From contig NZ_SJPR01000007.1 of NCBI RefSeq assembly GCF_007859955.1, forward strand, positions 1-64,000: 64,000 bases of DNA, written 5' to 3'. The notes below the pieces were generated by a model that was given only the letters and a program-made list of their open reading frames with translations, was not told the DNA's origin and searched no databases. Below are positions 7,346-19,800 of the stretch, piece after piece. The translations under genes were made by a program, and so were the position numbers. The stretch comes from Botrimarina colliarenosi. GTDB lineage: Bacteria; Planctomycetota; Planctomycetia; Pirellulales; Lacipirellulaceae. How positions within the stretch are numbered: position 1 is the first letter of the stretch; each line of letters starts with the position of its first letter.

Positions 7346-10291
7346 GTGCGTCGAACCGATTTTCTAAAACGACTTCGCTGGTTTCTATCCGCGGCTCTTG
7401 CTTCGCTCGGCTTGTGCTCGTGCTGCATCTCGGCTCAACCGATCGTCCTAACGAACCCGAGCTTCGAGCAGGGCGTTATCGGCACTCTGCCTTCCGGTTG
7501 GCAGGTCACGCCGGGCTACGAGTTGCTGTACGCAACTGATGGGGCTGGGTTGAGTGAGATCGACCCAGCCGGCGCTTTCGACGGCGACCGATTCGCTACG
7601 GCGACATGGCAGGCAACCCCGGCTGGCTCCACCCCATTCCCTGCCGGTCAGACGATGAGCGTGTTCCAGGACGTCGATCTGTCTCCTTATGCCCCAATTC
7701 TGGCCGCCGGGGACCAAGCAATCAACCTGGCGCTCGCCTACAACGACGCCGACGCCTCGGACTACGGCGAGGTCTCTCTGACGTACCTCGACGCCGCTAT
7801 GCAGCCGATGGGTTCGCCTGCATTGTTCACGACCCTGGACCGAACGACTGCACCGGGCGAGTGGGGCACGCGGACGCTCTCTGGGCTTGTCCCCGGCGGC
7901 GCCGCCCACGTGCGTGTATCACTATCGGCATTCCGAAACGGCTCGGGTACGGCTCGCAACATCAGCTACGACGCCGTCGCCGCAGAGATCGGCGACTACG
8001 TTCCGCCGCCGGCTCCGAATGTCGTGAACGGCACGTTGGTGCAGTTCAACCCGAACGGCGCTTGGAGCTGGTATCAGGACGAGCGCGCCATAGTCGATGT
8101 TGATCGAGGCGAAATCCTGGTCGGATCGATCGCCAGCTACGGCGGCCTTGGCGGCGAGGCGGAGGACGGCAAGGTGCAAACCTCGCACTTCAGCCTGGCC
8201 GACCGCTCGCGGCGAATCGTCACGCACAACGACATCGAGTCAGACGGTGGCGGCGACGACCACAATGTGCCGGCTTACCTTAAGAAGCAGGACGGCGACA
8301 TTCTCACGTTCTACGCCGCGCACAACCGACGCAACGGGGTCACTGGCCTCGACGACGCCAGCTACTACCGCACGTTCGACAACGACACCGAGACCTGGGG
8401 AGCCGAGACAATCTGGCACTGGTGGCCTGAGATCCCCAACGACGCGCCGGGTTCGGGAGGCACCACCTACTCAAACCTGTTCCAGCTCTCGTCGGTTGAT
8501 CCCGATGGCGATGGCGCCGGCCGCATCTACAACATCGCGCGGACCCAGCAGAGCCCGCACTTCATGTACTCCGACAACAACGGAGCGAGCTGGGAGTATG
8601 GCGGTCAGTTCACCGAGGCTCCCGCGGCGAGCCCGGCCGGCGGCAACTACGTGAACGGGTACTACAAGTACTGGTCCAACGGCGTCGATCGCATTGACTT
8701 CGTCGCGACGGAGTACCACCCGCGTGACTTCAATACGAGCATCTACCACGGATACATCCAGGACGGAAAGGTCTACGACTCGCAGGGAGAGGTAGTCGAC
8801 AACGACATCCACGACGCGGCCGACTCGTTCAACCCGGCGTTGGTCCCCTCGACCGACGACTTCACTTCTGTGTTTGTCGCGGACGGAGTGAACCACTCGC
8901 GGGCGTGGAACACCGACGTGCTCCGCTACCCCGACGGGTCGATCGGCGCGCTCTTCAAGACCCGCCCGGCGCCGTACGACGAGAACCCGAATGTCGATAC
9001 CGGGGACCACCGCGTGTGGTACGGGCGGTTCGACCCCGCGACTCAGCAATGGTCGACACACGAGATCGCGCGGGCTGGGGCGCGGCTGTTCAGCGTCGAA
9101 CAAGATTACACGGGCCTCGGGGCGCTAGACCCGCGTGACCCGAACACGATCTACATCTCGACCGAGATCAACCCGATCGACGACAGCGCTACCGAGCACC
9201 ACGAGATCTACAAAGGGGTGACGGCCGATAAAGGCGCCACGTGGACTTGGACGGCGATCACGGAAAACTCGTCGTTCGACAACCTGAGGCCTATCGCCCC
9301 GCAGTGGGACGACAGTAACACCGCTGTCATCTGGTGGAGGGGATCAAAGTTCAGCCACGCCAATACGAATGCAGCGGTGGTGGGGGTCATCCTGTCCGAC
9401 GGCGAGTCGTTGGGGCTACGCCAATACGCCGACGCGACCACCGACAACACGACGCTTGCCGATGGGTCGCCGCTCAGCCTCTCGGTCGGCAATGGCCCGG
9501 GAGCCGCCGACAACGCGTGGCGGCTGCGGACCGACGCCGGAAACGGGGCAACCGTATTCACGGCTGACGAGGTCGGCAGCGAGGATGCGCCAACGCTCAA
9601 GACCACGGTCGACGGTGTCGATGCTGGCGTCTACGACATATTCGCATACTTCTGGGTCGACGGCGGAACCGATTGGCGGTTGCGTGCCGGGCTTGAACAG
9701 GGAAATCTCTCGGTATTCCGCACCCGTGGTAGTCAGCACGCAGACGGCGAATTGTTCGCCCCGATACTAGTCACTGAAGAAGCGAACCGTGTGCTGTATC
9801 AGGCCTACCTGGGACGAGAGGCCGTTGACGAGACGGGGGTTATCGATGCCTTTATCGACGACGGCGACTCAAGCGGCGACGGCAGCGTCTGGTACGACGG
9901 GCTTGGCTACGCACTGGTCACCGAAACGCTACTCGGTGACTTCAACGCCGACGGCGTGGTCAACGCGGCGGATTACGTTGTGTGGCGTGACAACCTTGGT
10001 CTGTCGGTGACGCTGCCGAACGAAGATCCTTCGGTTTCGCCAGGCGCCGTGACAGCCGACGACTACCAGACTTGGCGAGAGAACTACGGCGCGTCACTGG
10101 CCGGTGTCGCGAAGTCCTCGACGCCGACGCCCGAACCGGGGTCGATCTGGCTGGTCTGTGTCCTCGGAGGGTGCGTCGCCGGCGCCTCGCCCTCGAGGGC
10201 ATCTGTCGTGGAGCCGTCCCTGCATGTCAGTCGTCACAATGCAACCCTTTCGGTTGGAGAAGAATGTCCCGCGAGGGCGAGGGCGTTCTGA
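7346..10291 (+). CDS. Secreted BNR-repeat protein with dockerin-like and PEP-CTERM-like tail
   Basis: 981 residues from GTG 7346, chosen because a good signal peptide (FLKRLRWFLSAALASLGLCS) follows directly; an open frame extends back to 7211. Order: NPSFE-type carbohydrate-binding-like domain (about 30-215); BNR_4-type propeller (about 225-690, NGAWSWYQDERAIVD), a family found with sialidases and polysaccharide lyases; a beta-sandwich (about 700-850); a dockerin-like calcium pair (GDFNADGVVNAADYVVWR and a second DDYQTWRENYG). The TPEP tail and hydrophobic stretch are present, but the arginine cluster is missing and about 30 extra residues follow. Third PEP-CTERM-like product in the ECF-linked run of genes is next door. 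Likely a secreted glycan-binding or glycan-cleaving protein. Confidence 0.8.
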   Translation: MRRTDFLKRLRWFLSAALASLGLCSCCISAQPIVLTNPSFEQGVIGTLPSGWQVTPGYELLYATDGAGLSEIDPAGAFDGDRFATATWQATPAGSTPFPAGQTMSVFQDVDLSPYAPILAAGDQAINLALAYNDADASDYGEVSLTYLDAAMQPMGSPALFTTLDRTTAPGEWGTRTLSGLVPGGAAHVRVSLSAFRNGSGTARNISYDAVAAEIGDYVPPPAPNVVNGTLVQFNPNGAWSWYQDERAIVDVDRGEILVGSIASYGGLGGEAEDGKVQTSHFSLADRSRRIVTHNDIESDGGGDDHNVPAYLKKQDGDILTFYAAHNRRNGVTGLDDASYYRTFDNDTETWGAETIWHWWPEIPNDAPGSGGTTYSNLFQLSSVDPDGDGAGRIYNIARTQQSPHFMYSDNNGASWEYGGQFTEAPAASPAGGNYVNGYYKYWSNGVDRIDFVATEYHPRDFNTSIYHGYIQDGKVYDSQGEVVDNDIHDAADSFNPALVPSTDDFTSVFVADGVNHSRAWNTDVLRYPDGSIGALFKTRPAPYDENPNVDTGDHRVWYGRFDPATQQWSTHEIARAGARLFSVEQDYTGLGALDPRDPNTIYISTEINPIDDSATEHHEIYKGVTADKGATWTWTAITENSSFDNLRPIAPQWDDSNTAVIWWRGSKFSHANTNAAVVGVILSDGESLGLRQYADATTDNTTLADGSPLSLSVGNGPGAADNAWRLRTDAGNGATVFTADEVGSEDAPTLKTTVDGVDAGVYDIFAYFWVDGGTDWRLRAGLEQGNLSVFRTRGSQHADGELFAPILVTEEANRVLYQAYLGREAVDETGVIDAFIDDGDSSGDGSVWYDGLGYALVTETLLGDFNADGVVNAADYVVWRDNLGLSVTLPNEDPSVSPGAVTADDYQTWRENYGASLAGVAKSSTPTPEPGSIWLVCVLGGCVAGASPSRASVVEPSLHVSRHNATLSVGEECPARARAF

Positions 10292-10397
10292 GCGGTCGAA
10301 CTCCCAAGCCATCATTAGATGCTCAATACTCCTCGCATAAAACACCCCCTTCTCTTCGATCGCACTTCTCAATAGCGTCGCCCCAGGTGCTCATCCG

Positions 10398-13300
10398 ATG
10401 AAAAAAATCCTTCTTGCCTTCGCTAGCACGTGCCTCGTGACGAGCGGGGCCTACGCAATCAACGTCGTGAACAGCGCGGGGACTCAGATCGCGTCCGGCG
10501 TGTTCTCTTATGATTACACAGTCCAGCAGCCCGACAGCGTGCTAGTGGTCGCAACCTACCGCGACGGCGGCGGTTCGGCATACCCGTCGCTCGAATTCGG
10601 GGGAGACTCGCACGACGGATCCTTGGTCGGCAACCGCACATCGCTCTTTTACTACCTGGCGCCGAGCGTTGGTGACCTGACCATCAGCACCACGGCCAAC
10701 AACGCCAGCAACTCGGGGATCTACGTTTGGGAGTTGACGGGTGTCGATCTCAACGCCCCGGTCGCTTCGGCCATCGGCGCCACCGGAGATGCACTCAACA
10801 CACAGATCACGACGTTTGGTGATAATTCGTTTGTCGTTGACGCGATCGGCTGGAACCCATCGTCTGTGGCGAGTGGAACCACGGTAGAGTTGACGCCCGA
10901 CGTGGATAACTCGGTCATCGCCGGGTCGGATTTCGCCTTCACCATCAATCTGCCTGCCGGCGGAGTCCTTGGCGGCGGGACCGGCATCGCAGGTCCAGAA
11001 GGCACCTACGACCTGGGCTGGACAATCAATCAGAGCGAAGGGGTCCAGCTCGATTTAAACGAGCTGGCGTTCGCCTTCGCCCCCCCTGGGGCGGTTTCGC
11101 TGGTCTCCTGGGCGGTTGATGGCAATGGCGAATGGTCAACTGGTGCAAACTGGTCGTCCGGCAGCGCTCCGATCGCGGGCGGCTCGGCGCTGTTTGGGTC
11201 GGCTTTGTCGGCGGCCAACGCACCTGCGATCGTCAACCTGAACACGGCCGGGATCAGCGTCAGCAAGATCACGTTCAGTAACCAGAGCAGCTACAACATC
11301 GCCGGCCCAAACACGCTCACGCTGTCGGGCTCGACGCCGGAGGTCGAAACTGCTTCGGGAACGCACGAAATCAGCGCTGTCATTACGGGCTCCAGCGGGC
11401 TCACGAAAACCGGCGCCGGCGCCCTGCGGCTCTCGGGAGCGAACACCTACTCCGGTGGAACGAGCATTGAGGCCGGCGAATTACAACTCGCCAGTGCCGG
11501 CGCACTTCCGGGCAACGTCACTGTCGCCGCTGAGGCGGAGCTCGCCTTCGTCGATGGCTATAGCGGATCCTATGTCGGCACGATCGGCGGCAGCGGTTCG
11601 GTTGTCGCGGACGAGAGTCTTGCGGGCGGGACCGCGACTCTGTCAGGCGTCAACACCTACGATGGCCCAACGATCGTCCGTGGCGGCACGCTTACGGTTG
11701 CTAACAGCGAGGCCCTCGGCTTCGGCGGCGATGTCACGGCGTCAGGAACCGTCGTTGAAGGCAGCGCATCGACGGGCACGCTGGCGATCGTCGGCGGTAC
11801 GACGGTTTCTGGCGAGGTCTTGACACTAGGAGCTCGCGAAGGTGGAGCAATCGATGCGGCGCATGTTAGCAGCACGGGCAACAACGCCTGGAACGGTCCG
11901 ATCCGGGGCGATCTCGGCGGCGCCAACTACAACTTCGAGTCGACTTCCGGCACGCTCACCCTGGGCGGCACAATCTCCGCTCCAGAAGTTAACCCGCGTA
12001 ACTTCGTATTCTCTGGAGACGGCAACTTCTCAATTGTCGGCAAATTGACCGACGTAGCCACCGACGAGAATGGCGCTGCGCCAGTTGATGCAAGCCTTGC
12101 AATCAGCGACGCGTCGAACGTCAACGTGGTGAAGAGCGGAAACGGTACGCTGACCATTGCTACGGAAACGAATGTGAATGCGGACTACTGGTACGGCAGC
12201 ACCGTTATTGAGTCGGGAGACGCCAATACGGGTCGGCTAACCGTACTGGCCGACAGCAGCGACAACGGCGAGCTACGTTCTTCAAGCATCACGGTTCAGG
12301 CCGGCGCCACGCTGGATATCAGCGACTTCGGCACGTACAGCCTTTGGACGCAAGACTTCTCTGATGCGGCTTTTAGCGTTAACCCCGTGCCAAGCAGCCT
12401 GGGCGGCAGCGGCACGATCGACGCCAACGGGGGCGGCGTGCTGAAGACGTTGCGAGTCTTCGAGGCCAACACCATCTCGCCCGGTGACGGCGTGGGTACC
12501 CTCACGGTTGACGGCAACCTGCTTATGACCTATTTCGACAATGGCGCGTTAGAGGCGCCGACCCAGCCGATCGTGCCTGATACCGGGTCGCTGAATTTCG
12601 AGCTCGGGTCGGACAACACGACCGTCGGCGGCGGCGTCAACGACATGATTGCGGTCACTGGCAACGTGACCATTAACCAGTTGGGCGATTCCGGGGCGAA
12701 CCAATGGGTGGTGAACGTCACGGCGGTCGAGAATGAGCTTTCCGGCGGCGGCTCTGGCAGCTACGCCCTAATTGATGCGGGAGGGGCACTCAACGGCAGC
12801 GCGAACAGCGGCAACTTCGCTGTCTCGCTGTCGGACGCCACGGGCAGCGACTTGACGGGAACCACCCGGCAAAGCCTCTCGGTCAATATGAACACGGCCG
12901 CCAACCAGCTGCAGCTGGTTGTGACTGGCGCCGCCGGCGACCTCACGTGGACCGGCTTTGGAGGCGCCGCGTGGGACATCAACAGCGCCGCCAACTGGTC
13001 GGGCGGCCAGACATTTTACAACCTCGACCATGTCCGATTTGACGACACGGCGGGCGTAAACACAGTGGCGGATATCTCGACGGCGGACGTGGTCCCAGGC
13101 TCGGTCACCTTTGACAGTGGGACCGGCAAGACGTTCACGATCACAGGCGCCAGCGGTATCCGTGGCGGCGGCGCAATTAGTGTGACTGGCGACGCCAGCG
13201 CGGTCTTGGCCGGAAACAACGAGCTCATCGGCCCGGTCAACATTGAGGCCGCCGCGACGCTGCAGCTGGCTGGCTCGCCCGCCTCGCGAACAACGCTCAA

Positions 13301-15050
13301 CGGTGTCATCAGTGGAGCCGGGGCCTTGAACGTCACCTCGGGGGACCACGTGATCTCTGGCGACAACACGTTCACCGGCGCCGTGACCATCAGCGGGGGG
13401 CAGCTCAACATGAACTCGCCCACCGCCCTCGGTGATTCGGCCACGGGAACGACCATTGTCACCGGTGGCACGCTCGCATCCTTCTCGGACACGTACACGA
13501 CCAACGAGCCGCTGAACATCGACGGGGGCCGTTTGCTTGTCGGCTCCGCCGGGGCGCCCACTCTGGCCGGCCCGATCACGGTCGGCGCCTCGGGGGTCGA
13601 GTTCGAGGTACAGGACACGGCGTCGACGCTGACCATCGCGAGTAACATCGGCGGCGCCGGTGCCCTCACAAAGACCGGCGTCGGAACGCTCGTCCTTAGC
13701 GAGGCCGCATCGATCGCTTCAACCATTGAGGTTGCTGTGAATGGTGGAACCCTGGACGTCACGGCCCCAGGCGGCATTGCGATCGCAAGCGGTCAGACCT
13801 TGGCTGGCTCAGATGGGGTGGTGCTCGGCCAGGTCACCGCGTCCAGCGGTTCTACCATCCGCGTTGGCCAGGCCGTGATGGCGGAACTGCCGGTCGGCCG
13901 CTACGTCGATGCGACCTTCGGGCCGGGCGGCAACACTGAGCTCGCCGCCGGCGGTGAGTTCAATCCGGTTCCTGCGCCGGGGTCGGGTGGAACAGACGAC
14001 ACCAACTGGGTGACCCGCTCGTTTGCCAACGGCGCCACGGTGCTGCAGGGCGCGACGGCCACTGAAAATCCCAACGGCGTGCCAGTACTTAAGACCACCA
14101 TCTCGGGCCTGACCCCGGGTGAGGACTACACGGTTCACGCCAACTTCTGGGACGACACCGTTACAGCCTGGCGCATCCTGGCGGGTGACTCCGAGTCGAA
14201 CTTGACACTGTTCGCCTCTCCTCTGGACGGCCTCGAAGGTGCAACCGATGGCGTCGATCCGAGCAAGTCGTTCGTGTACGAAACCGAGACGCTCGTCGCT
14301 GAAGGCAACCGCACTATGTGGGGCGCCAACCTCGGTACACTCACAGCGGACGGCCTGGGCGAGATCGAGGTATTCCTTGATGAGTCAAGCTCCGTTGGTG
14401 GTTCGTTCGACCGCACCTGGTACGACGGACTCTCGGTCAGCACGGGCGAGTTCGCGGCGATCGGCGAGACCTTCACCATCAACGGTGATCTAAGCCTATC
14501 GGCGGGATCGACGCTTGAGGTCAACATCGCGGGATCGGGGATCAACGATTTGCTGAACGTCGCCGGTTCGTTGTCGGTCGATGCGGCCGCGGCTTTGGTG
14601 GTCTCGCTCGACAGCGCTACTGACGCTGCGAACCTGGCGGGGGGGGACTCGTGGGACCTGATCGACTTCGCCACAGGATCGGCCGGTTTCAATGCAGCAA
14701 ACCTGACGCTGCCGTCGGGGCTCGGATCCGGGCTCGCATGGGCGTTCGACCAAGCGACCGGCGTCCTGTCGGTCATCGAGGGAGGGCTCGCCGGCGATTT
14801 TAACGGCGATGGCTCAGTTAACGCCGCCGACTATACGGTCTGGCGTGACAGCTTCGGCAGCGGCGACGCCCTGCCGAACGATGGGGGACTCGGCACGCCT
14901 ATTTCTTCGGCCCACTACGACCTATGGGCGAACAACTTCGGCGCGACCTTGCTCGGCGGGAGCGCGGCGGCCGCGACGCCGGAGCCAACTTCCCTCGGCT
15001 TGGCTGCGATTTTGCTCGTCGGCGTCGGGACCCGTCGGAGGGGCGTGTGA
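10398..15050 (+). CDS. Giant autotransporter-type beta-strand repeat protein with dockerin and PEP-CTERM
   Basis: 1550 residues with a signal peptide ([20 protein letters not shown]). Most of the length is Gly/Ser/Thr-rich beta-helix with autotransporter-associated strand repeats, for example [20 protein letters not shown] near residue 333, [19 protein letters not shown] repeats and [18 protein letters not shown] near 1090. A dockerin-like calcium pair ([19 protein letters not shown]) and a classic PEP-CTERM tail ([24 protein letters not shown]) close it. There is no outer-membrane barrel, so it is not a true autotransporter; export is by signal peptide and sorting by exosortase. The likely role is adhesion or matrix structure. 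ATG 10398 is preceded by a weak ribosome site. Confidence 0.85.
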   Translation: MKKILLAFASTCLVTSGAYAINVVNSAGTQIASGVFSYDYTVQQPDSVLVVATYRDGGGSAYPSLEFGGDSHDGSLVGNRTSLFYYLAPSVGDLTISTTANNASNSGIYVWELTGVDLNAPVASAIGATGDALNTQITTFGDNSFVVDAIGWNPSSVASGTTVELTPDVDNSVIAGSDFAFTINLPAGGVLGGGTGIAGPEGTYDLGWTINQSEGVQLDLNELAFAFAPPGAVSLVSWAVDGNGEWSTGANWSSGSAPIAGGSALFGSALSAANAPAIVNLNTAGISVSKITFSNQSSYNIAGPNTLTLSGSTPEVETASGTHEISAVITGSSGLTKTGAGALRLSGANTYSGGTSIEAGELQLASAGALPGNVTVAAEAELAFVDGYSGSYVGTIGGSGSVVADESLAGGTATLSGVNTYDGPTIVRGGTLTVANSEALGFGGDVTASGTVVEGSASTGTLAIVGGTTVSGEVLTLGAREGGAIDAAHVSSTGNNAWNGPIRGDLGGANYNFESTSGTLTLGGTISAPEVNPRNFVFSGDGNFSIVGKLTDVATDENGAAPVDASLAISDASNVNVVKSGNGTLTIATETNVNADYWYGSTVIESGDANTGRLTVLADSSDNGELRSSSITVQAGATLDISDFGTYSLWTQDFSDAAFSVNPVPSSLGGSGTIDANGGGVLKTLRVFEANTISPGDGVGTLTVDGNLLMTYFDNGALEAPTQPIVPDTGSLNFELGSDNTTVGGGVNDMIAVTGNVTINQLGDSGANQWVVNVTAVENELSGGGSGSYALIDAGGALNGSANSGNFAVSLSDATGSDLTGTTRQSLSVNMNTAANQLQLVVTGAAGDLTWTGFGGAAWDINSAANWSGGQTFYNLDHVRFDDTAGVNTVADISTADVVPGSVTFDSGTGKTFTITGASGIRGGGAISVTGDASAVLAGNNELIGPVNIEAAATLQLAGSPASRTTLNGVISGAGALNVTSGDHVISGDNTFTGAVTISGGQLNMNSPTALGDSATGTTIVTGGTLASFSDTYTTNEPLNIDGGRLLVGSAGAPTLAGPITVGASGVEFEVQDTASTLTIASNIGGAGALTKTGVGTLVLSEAASIASTIEVAVNGGTLDVTAPGGIAIASGQTLAGSDGVVLGQVTASSGSTIRVGQAVMAELPVGRYVDATFGPGGNTELAAGGEFNPVPAPGSGGTDDTNWVTRSFANGATVLQGATATENPNGVPVLKTTISGLTPGEDYTVHANFWDDTVTAWRILAGDSESNLTLFASPLDGLEGATDGVDPSKSFVYETETLVAEGNRTMWGANLGTLTADGLGEIEVFLDESSSVGGSFDRTWYDGLSVSTGEFAAIGETFTINGDLSLSAGSTLEVNIAGSGINDLLNVAGSLSVDAAAALVVSLDSATDAANLAGGDSWDLIDFATGSAGFNAANLTLPSGLGSGLAWAFDQATGVLSVIEGGLAGDFNGDGSVNAADYTVWRDSFGSGDALPNDGGLGTPISSAHYDLWANNFGATLLGGSAAAATPEPTSLGLAAILLVGVGTRRRGV

Positions 15051-15082
15051 ACAACCCCACCACGCCAGTGGCCCTACAACCC

Positions 15083-15130
15083 GCTGACTGCTTTTCCAAT
15101 TGTTATGCTGACTGCTTTTCCAATTGTTAT
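15083..15130 (+). repeat. Perfect 24-bp tandem duplication (two copies)
   Basis: The unit GCTGACTGCTTTTCCAATTG plus TTAT occurs twice head to tail, without a mismatch, at 15083-15106 and 15107-15130. It lies just before the GGAGGG ribosome site of the DUF1559 gene, in that gene's leader. It may be a slippage duplication of an upstream promoter or leader element. Confidence 0.9.
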
Positions 15131-15151
15131 ATAGATCGGAGGGCTGAAAAG

Positions 15152-16117
15152 ATGAAGATGACAGCTCAACGCGCGGCCCGTCTTCTGACCGGTTTTACGC
15201 TGGTAGAGCTCTTGGTCGTAATCGCGATTATTGGGATTCTGGTAGCGCTGCTGCTGCCTGCGGTTCAAGCTGCTCGAGAGGCCGCTCGCAGAACGCAGTG
15301 CGCGAATAACTTGAAGCAGATCGGGCTGGCGGTCCAGAACTACGAGTCTACCAGAAAGCAACTTCCACCTTCACGTGTGTCCGACCACCACCCAACCTGG
15401 CTCTACTTGATCTTGCCCTTTATGGAGGAGAACAGCCTGATTTGGGACGATGTCTTCAAGCAGAGTGTCTATCGGATGCCAGAAGCGATTCGTACGCACG
15501 TGGTTGAAGGCTACCTTTGCCCGTCGCGTTTCCGCGACGCCGCGGTTACCGAGGTAGATCCGCAACCGCGATATGGGGTGCCGACGGCGCCAGCAATCAC
15601 CGGATCGGTTTCAGACTACGCGGCTTGCTCGGGGTCGTTGCCTTTAGGGTTTGTCTACACCACAGAGAATCTAGAGAACCTAAACGGCGCGTTGCTCACC
15701 GCCGAGGCCACGTTAAGCGGTTCAACGATCACCTCTTGGAAGTCGAGAACCAGCCTCCGCAAGATCACCGACGGCACAAGCAAGACGTTCCTATGCGGCG
15801 AGATCAGTGACTGCCAGCTGTCCGGTGAGTGCAACACCTCCGGTCCGACCGACTACGACGGCTGCCATGCCTACAACGGCGACCAGAACTATGGGATGAC
15901 CATTGGCATCCTCACCCCGCCAGCCTCGGTGAGGGAAGACTACGCATTTGGCAGCGATCACGCCGGGGGAGTCTTCCTGATGGGAATGTGTGACGGCTCC
16001 ACCCAGACCTACTCCAACGACACCGACACGGCGATCCTCGAAGCCTTCGCGACGCGAGCGAATTCCGATCTGTTCGGCGAGCTCGAGCGCAGCGGTGGTG
16101 ACGATGGCGGGTTCTGA
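15152..16117 (+). CDS. DUF1559 protein with type IV pilin-like N-terminus
   Basis: 321 residues from ATG 15152, with GGAGGG about ten bases upstream. An open frame reaches back to 14924 but overlaps the previous gene and lacks a start signal. The prepilin motif is clear: [20 protein letters not shown], with cleavage after Gly and Glu at position +5, followed by [17 protein letters not shown] and [14 protein letters not shown], the hallmark DUF1559 opening. DUF1559 proteins are a large planctomycete-specific paralogous family thought to be pseudopilins, processed by a prepilin peptidase and exposed at the cell surface. The C-terminal [17 protein letters not shown] matches the family's usual end. 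A lipoprotein gene follows, the common pairing. Confidence 0.92.
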   Translation: MKMTAQRAARLLTGFTLVELLVVIAIIGILVALLLPAVQAAREAARRTQCANNLKQIGLAVQNYESTRKQLPPSRVSDHHPTWLYLILPFMEENSLIWDDVFKQSVYRMPEAIRTHVVEGYLCPSRFRDAAVTEVDPQPRYGVPTAPAITGSVSDYAACSGSLPLGFVYTTENLENLNGALLTAEATLSGSTITSWKSRTSLRKITDGTSKTFLCGEISDCQLSGECNTSGPTDYDGCHAYNGDQNYGMTIGILTPPASVREDYAFGSDHAGGVFLMGMCDGSTQTYSNDTDTAILEAFATRANSDLFGELERSGGDDGGF

Positions 16118-16187
16118 CGCTCGCCCCTTTTACCTGTTCACGACCGCCTGACTAACTAACTCCGGCACAAAGCCGGTCGCACGAAGA

Positions 16188-16625
16188 ATGATACGGCTCC
16201 ACAAGACGGCACTTGCTACGTTTGCGTCCCCCTTGCTGGTGTTGGGCGTCGCAGTATCAACCATCTGCTGTGTCGGCTGTTCAGACGGTGGGGTCCGTGT
16301 CACCGGCACCGTCGCCGACCCCCGGGGCGTTCCAGCGCCAGCAGTTCGAGTGCTGTTCCGCCACGTAGAGCAGCCCTCAATCAAGGCCAACGGCCTGACC
16401 GACGAGAGCGGTCACTACACATTGCGGCGCGGCAGCGAAGAATTGGTCCCGGCCGGTGCGTACGACGTGGCCCTGACGCCTGTCCAAACGCTCGGCGACA
16501 CCATACCGCACACAGTTAAAGTGCCGATTGTCTACGGCTCGTTTGATACGGCGGGCCTACGAGTCGAGGTCTCCAATGCATCCAAGGTGCACGACTTTGC
16601 GATCCACGCGTCCACTAGCCGATAG
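16188..16625 (+). CDS. Small lipoprotein with carboxypeptidase-regulatory-like domain
   Basis: 145 residues. A signal peptide ends in a lipobox, TICCVGC-SDGG, with Cys about position 31 as the lipidated residue. The rest is one beta-sandwich of the carboxypeptidase-regulatory / transthyretin-like type: VTGTVADPRGVPAPAVRVLF, then DESGHYTLRRGSEELVPAGAYDVAL. Planctomycetes frequently encode such a lipoprotein directly after a DUF1559 pilin-like gene, as here (70 bases apart), which suggests a joint role at the envelope. Function is unknown. Confidence 0.8.
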   Translation: MIRLHKTALATFASPLLVLGVAVSTICCVGCSDGGVRVTGTVADPRGVPAPAVRVLFRHVEQPSIKANGLTDESGHYTLRRGSEELVPAGAYDVALTPVQTLGDTIPHTVKVPIVYGSFDTAGLRVEVSNASKVHDFAIHASTSR

Positions 16626-16839
16626 GCAGAGGACAAGGGGCGCCGATGACTGTGTTCGCCGGCGAATCGCTTGTAGTCACTTCCGTGGAGAGCAATTACG
16701 CGTCAACGCGTCAATCAGCGGGACCGTCCTTTACTGACAGTTTTTTAACTCCATTTCAACCAGCACTGATCGCTCAACACGAATTGCCGTCTCGGTCTAC
16801 GGTTGTTTTAACCGAAGACTCACAACAGCGCTCAAACAA

Positions 16840-19800
16840 ATGGCAAAGACACCACGACGAGCCATCGGCCACACTGCAGCGCGTTCGCTACGCGTTGAAG
16901 CGCTTGAGCAACGCACTATGCTGAGTTTGACGCACCACTACACATTTAACGACGGCGACGCGGCCGACGTGGTAGGAGGCAGCCACGGCGTGTTGCGAAA
17001 CGGCGCCATTGTGGTCGATGGCGCCGTACTGTTGCAGAACACGGGTGTCACCAGTGGCCAAGCGTCCGATGTCCAGTACGTGGAACTCCCGAGTGACCTG
17101 CTCGCCGATGAGGGAAGCGCGACCTTGGAGGTCTGGTACACCTCCGGTGGTTTGCCGAACTGGGCCCGGGTGTTCGACTTCGGCGAAGAAGCGGGCGACT
17201 CCGACGAGAGCTACCTGTTCTTCACTCCCCAGTCCGGATCAAACGACTCCCGCGCCGTCTATCGGAAGGCGAGCTCGGCCGAGACGGTTGCTTCGACTGC
17301 TTCGACCGACGACGGCCAGCAACATGTCGCGGCCGTCGTGTACGACAACGCGACCCGTTATCTGCGACTCTACCTCGACGGTGTCGAGCAGGCTGCGACC
17401 AGTCTAGGGCGTAGCGGCTTGCTCGGTTCGGTAAATGACGCCACCAATTCCCTCGGCCGCTCCCTCTTCGCTGCCGACCCGGGCTTCACCGGATTGATCG
17501 ACGAATTTCGCATCTACGACCACGCTTTGACGCCGGCTGAGGCCGCGGCCAACGCGGCGGCCGGGCCGGTCGTCGAACTGCTGCCCGGCGACTATGACCG
17601 CAACAGGGTGGTCGATACTGCTGACCACGTCGTTTGGGCCGCCAGCTACGGCTCCACAACGGAACTCGACGCCGACGGCAACCAGGACGGCGTTGTCGAC
17701 GCGGCCGACTACTCGATATGGCGAGACAACCTCGGGGCTGGCGAACCCGACCCGGCCGACCAAATACTCATCAACGAGTCGCTGACTGTCGACTCGCTGT
17801 CGAGCACGGTCATCGAGCTGACCGGCCAGTCGGAGCTGCACATTAGCCACTCCCGCGGCGTGATCGTGAACAGCGAGGTGCGACTCAACTCGCCGGACGC
17901 CTGGCTTTTCCTCCACAACGTCAAGCCCTCCAACGTCGATGGGGTACTGCTTGGCCAGCTGCGCGTCGATGGCGCCCCGGCGCTGCCAGGGATCAACTTG
18001 CGAATCGTCCAACACGGTCTCGGCGCCGTCCTCATTCCACATTCGGTTGGCTTCGAGCCCCTGGAAGCCTTCGCCGGCATGCACTTCACGGGCGAATCGA
18101 AGACTTTCGAGCAGTACTCTTACCACGACTCGCCCGGTGAGTTCGGAGTTGTGGCGGGTGACCTCAGCTCGTTCAAGCTGAAGCGAGGCTACATGGCCAC
18201 TCTAGCGACCCAGGCCAACGGCGGCGGCTTCAGTCAAGTCTTCGTGGCCCAGGACTACGACCTGGAGATCTCGATCCTCCCGACCGGCATGGACAACGAA
18301 GTCCGGTTCGTTCGCGTCTTGCCGTGGCGCTGGGTTTCTAAGAAGGGCGCTTCAGACATCTCACCTGTCACGCTTGACGCGGCTTGGTTCTACAATTGGA
18401 ACAACAGTGCACAGTCGACGCTCGACTATGAGTACGTGCCGATCAAACAGCAGCGTTATTGGCCCGGCAACCCGACGAACAACACGGACGTCACCCACTG
18501 GCTCGGCTTCAACGAACCGAACAACCCGGTCGAAGACGCCTATACCTCGCTTGGCAATGGGTCGGTCGACAACGCTGTTGCGTATTACGCGACCATGCAG
18601 ACTACCGGCCACCGAATTGGCTCACCCGCTGTAACCGACGGTGGCAAGGCATGGCTCTACGAGTTCATGGACAAGGCGTTGGCTCAGGGACTTCGGATTG
18701 ACTATATCGCCATCCACAACTACCAGGCCAACCATTCGGCGACCTCATTGAAGGCTTGGCTAAAGGACATCTACGACCGCTACCACTTGCCGATCTGGGT
18801 CACCGAATTCAATAACGGAGCCAACTGGACCGGCAACGACCCGGCGTCAAACGCGGCCAACGCCGCGGTAATCGACTCGTTCATCCAGATGATGGACGAC
18901 ACGCCCTGGATCGAGCGATACTCAATCTACAGCCGCGTTGAAGCGGTGCGTGAGCTGACCTACTCGGATGGCAGCCTAACGCCGACGGGTGTCGTGTACG
19001 AAGCAAATGAGTCGCCCATTGGCTACACACAAGAGATCGCCGCGCCGGCCTCGGCCGCCGGGGGAGCCATTGCGCAACTCAACTTCGACGGCGACACTCT
19101 CGACTCCTCCGGCTACGGCCTAAACGGCCACGCGTTTGGCGTGCCGCGGTTTGTCGCCGGCGTCTCCGGCCAGGCGCTCGAATTCGACGGCGTCGACGAT
19201 CGCATCCAGCTGCCTACGGGGGTCGCATCGGGCGACTCTTTCAGCTTCGCAGGCTGGGTCAAGTGGAACGGCGGCGGTAACTGGCAGCGGATCTTCGACT
19301 TTGGCAAAGACACCGACTCTTTCTTGTTCTTGACCCCCTCCAACGGTTCGACGATGCGATTCGGCATCAAGAACCACGGAAGCCAGCAGATCGTCGAGAC
19401 AACGCCGCTGACCGTCGGCGAATGGACGCATGTTGCCGTGACACTCGGCGGCAGTCAGGCGCGGATGTACGTCGATGGCGCGCTGGTCGACACCAACAAC
19501 GCGGCCACATTGCGGCCCAGTGTCCTCGGCGTCAACAAGAACTACCTGGGCGACTCACAGTACGCACACGACCCGAGCTTTAACGGTCAACTCGATGAGG
19601 TGCTGTTCACCGATTATGTCCTTACGCAGTCGCAGATCCTTGCTTTGATGAGCGGCAATCAGGCGCCGGTGGTCGCCGACCGTGACGTCGATGGCGGCTC
19701 GGTTATGGTTGGGGCGACCTACTCCTTCCCGCTTGCTAGCGTAGCGACTGACGCCGAAGGCGCTACGATCACCTACTCGATCGCCCATGGACCCGGCTGG

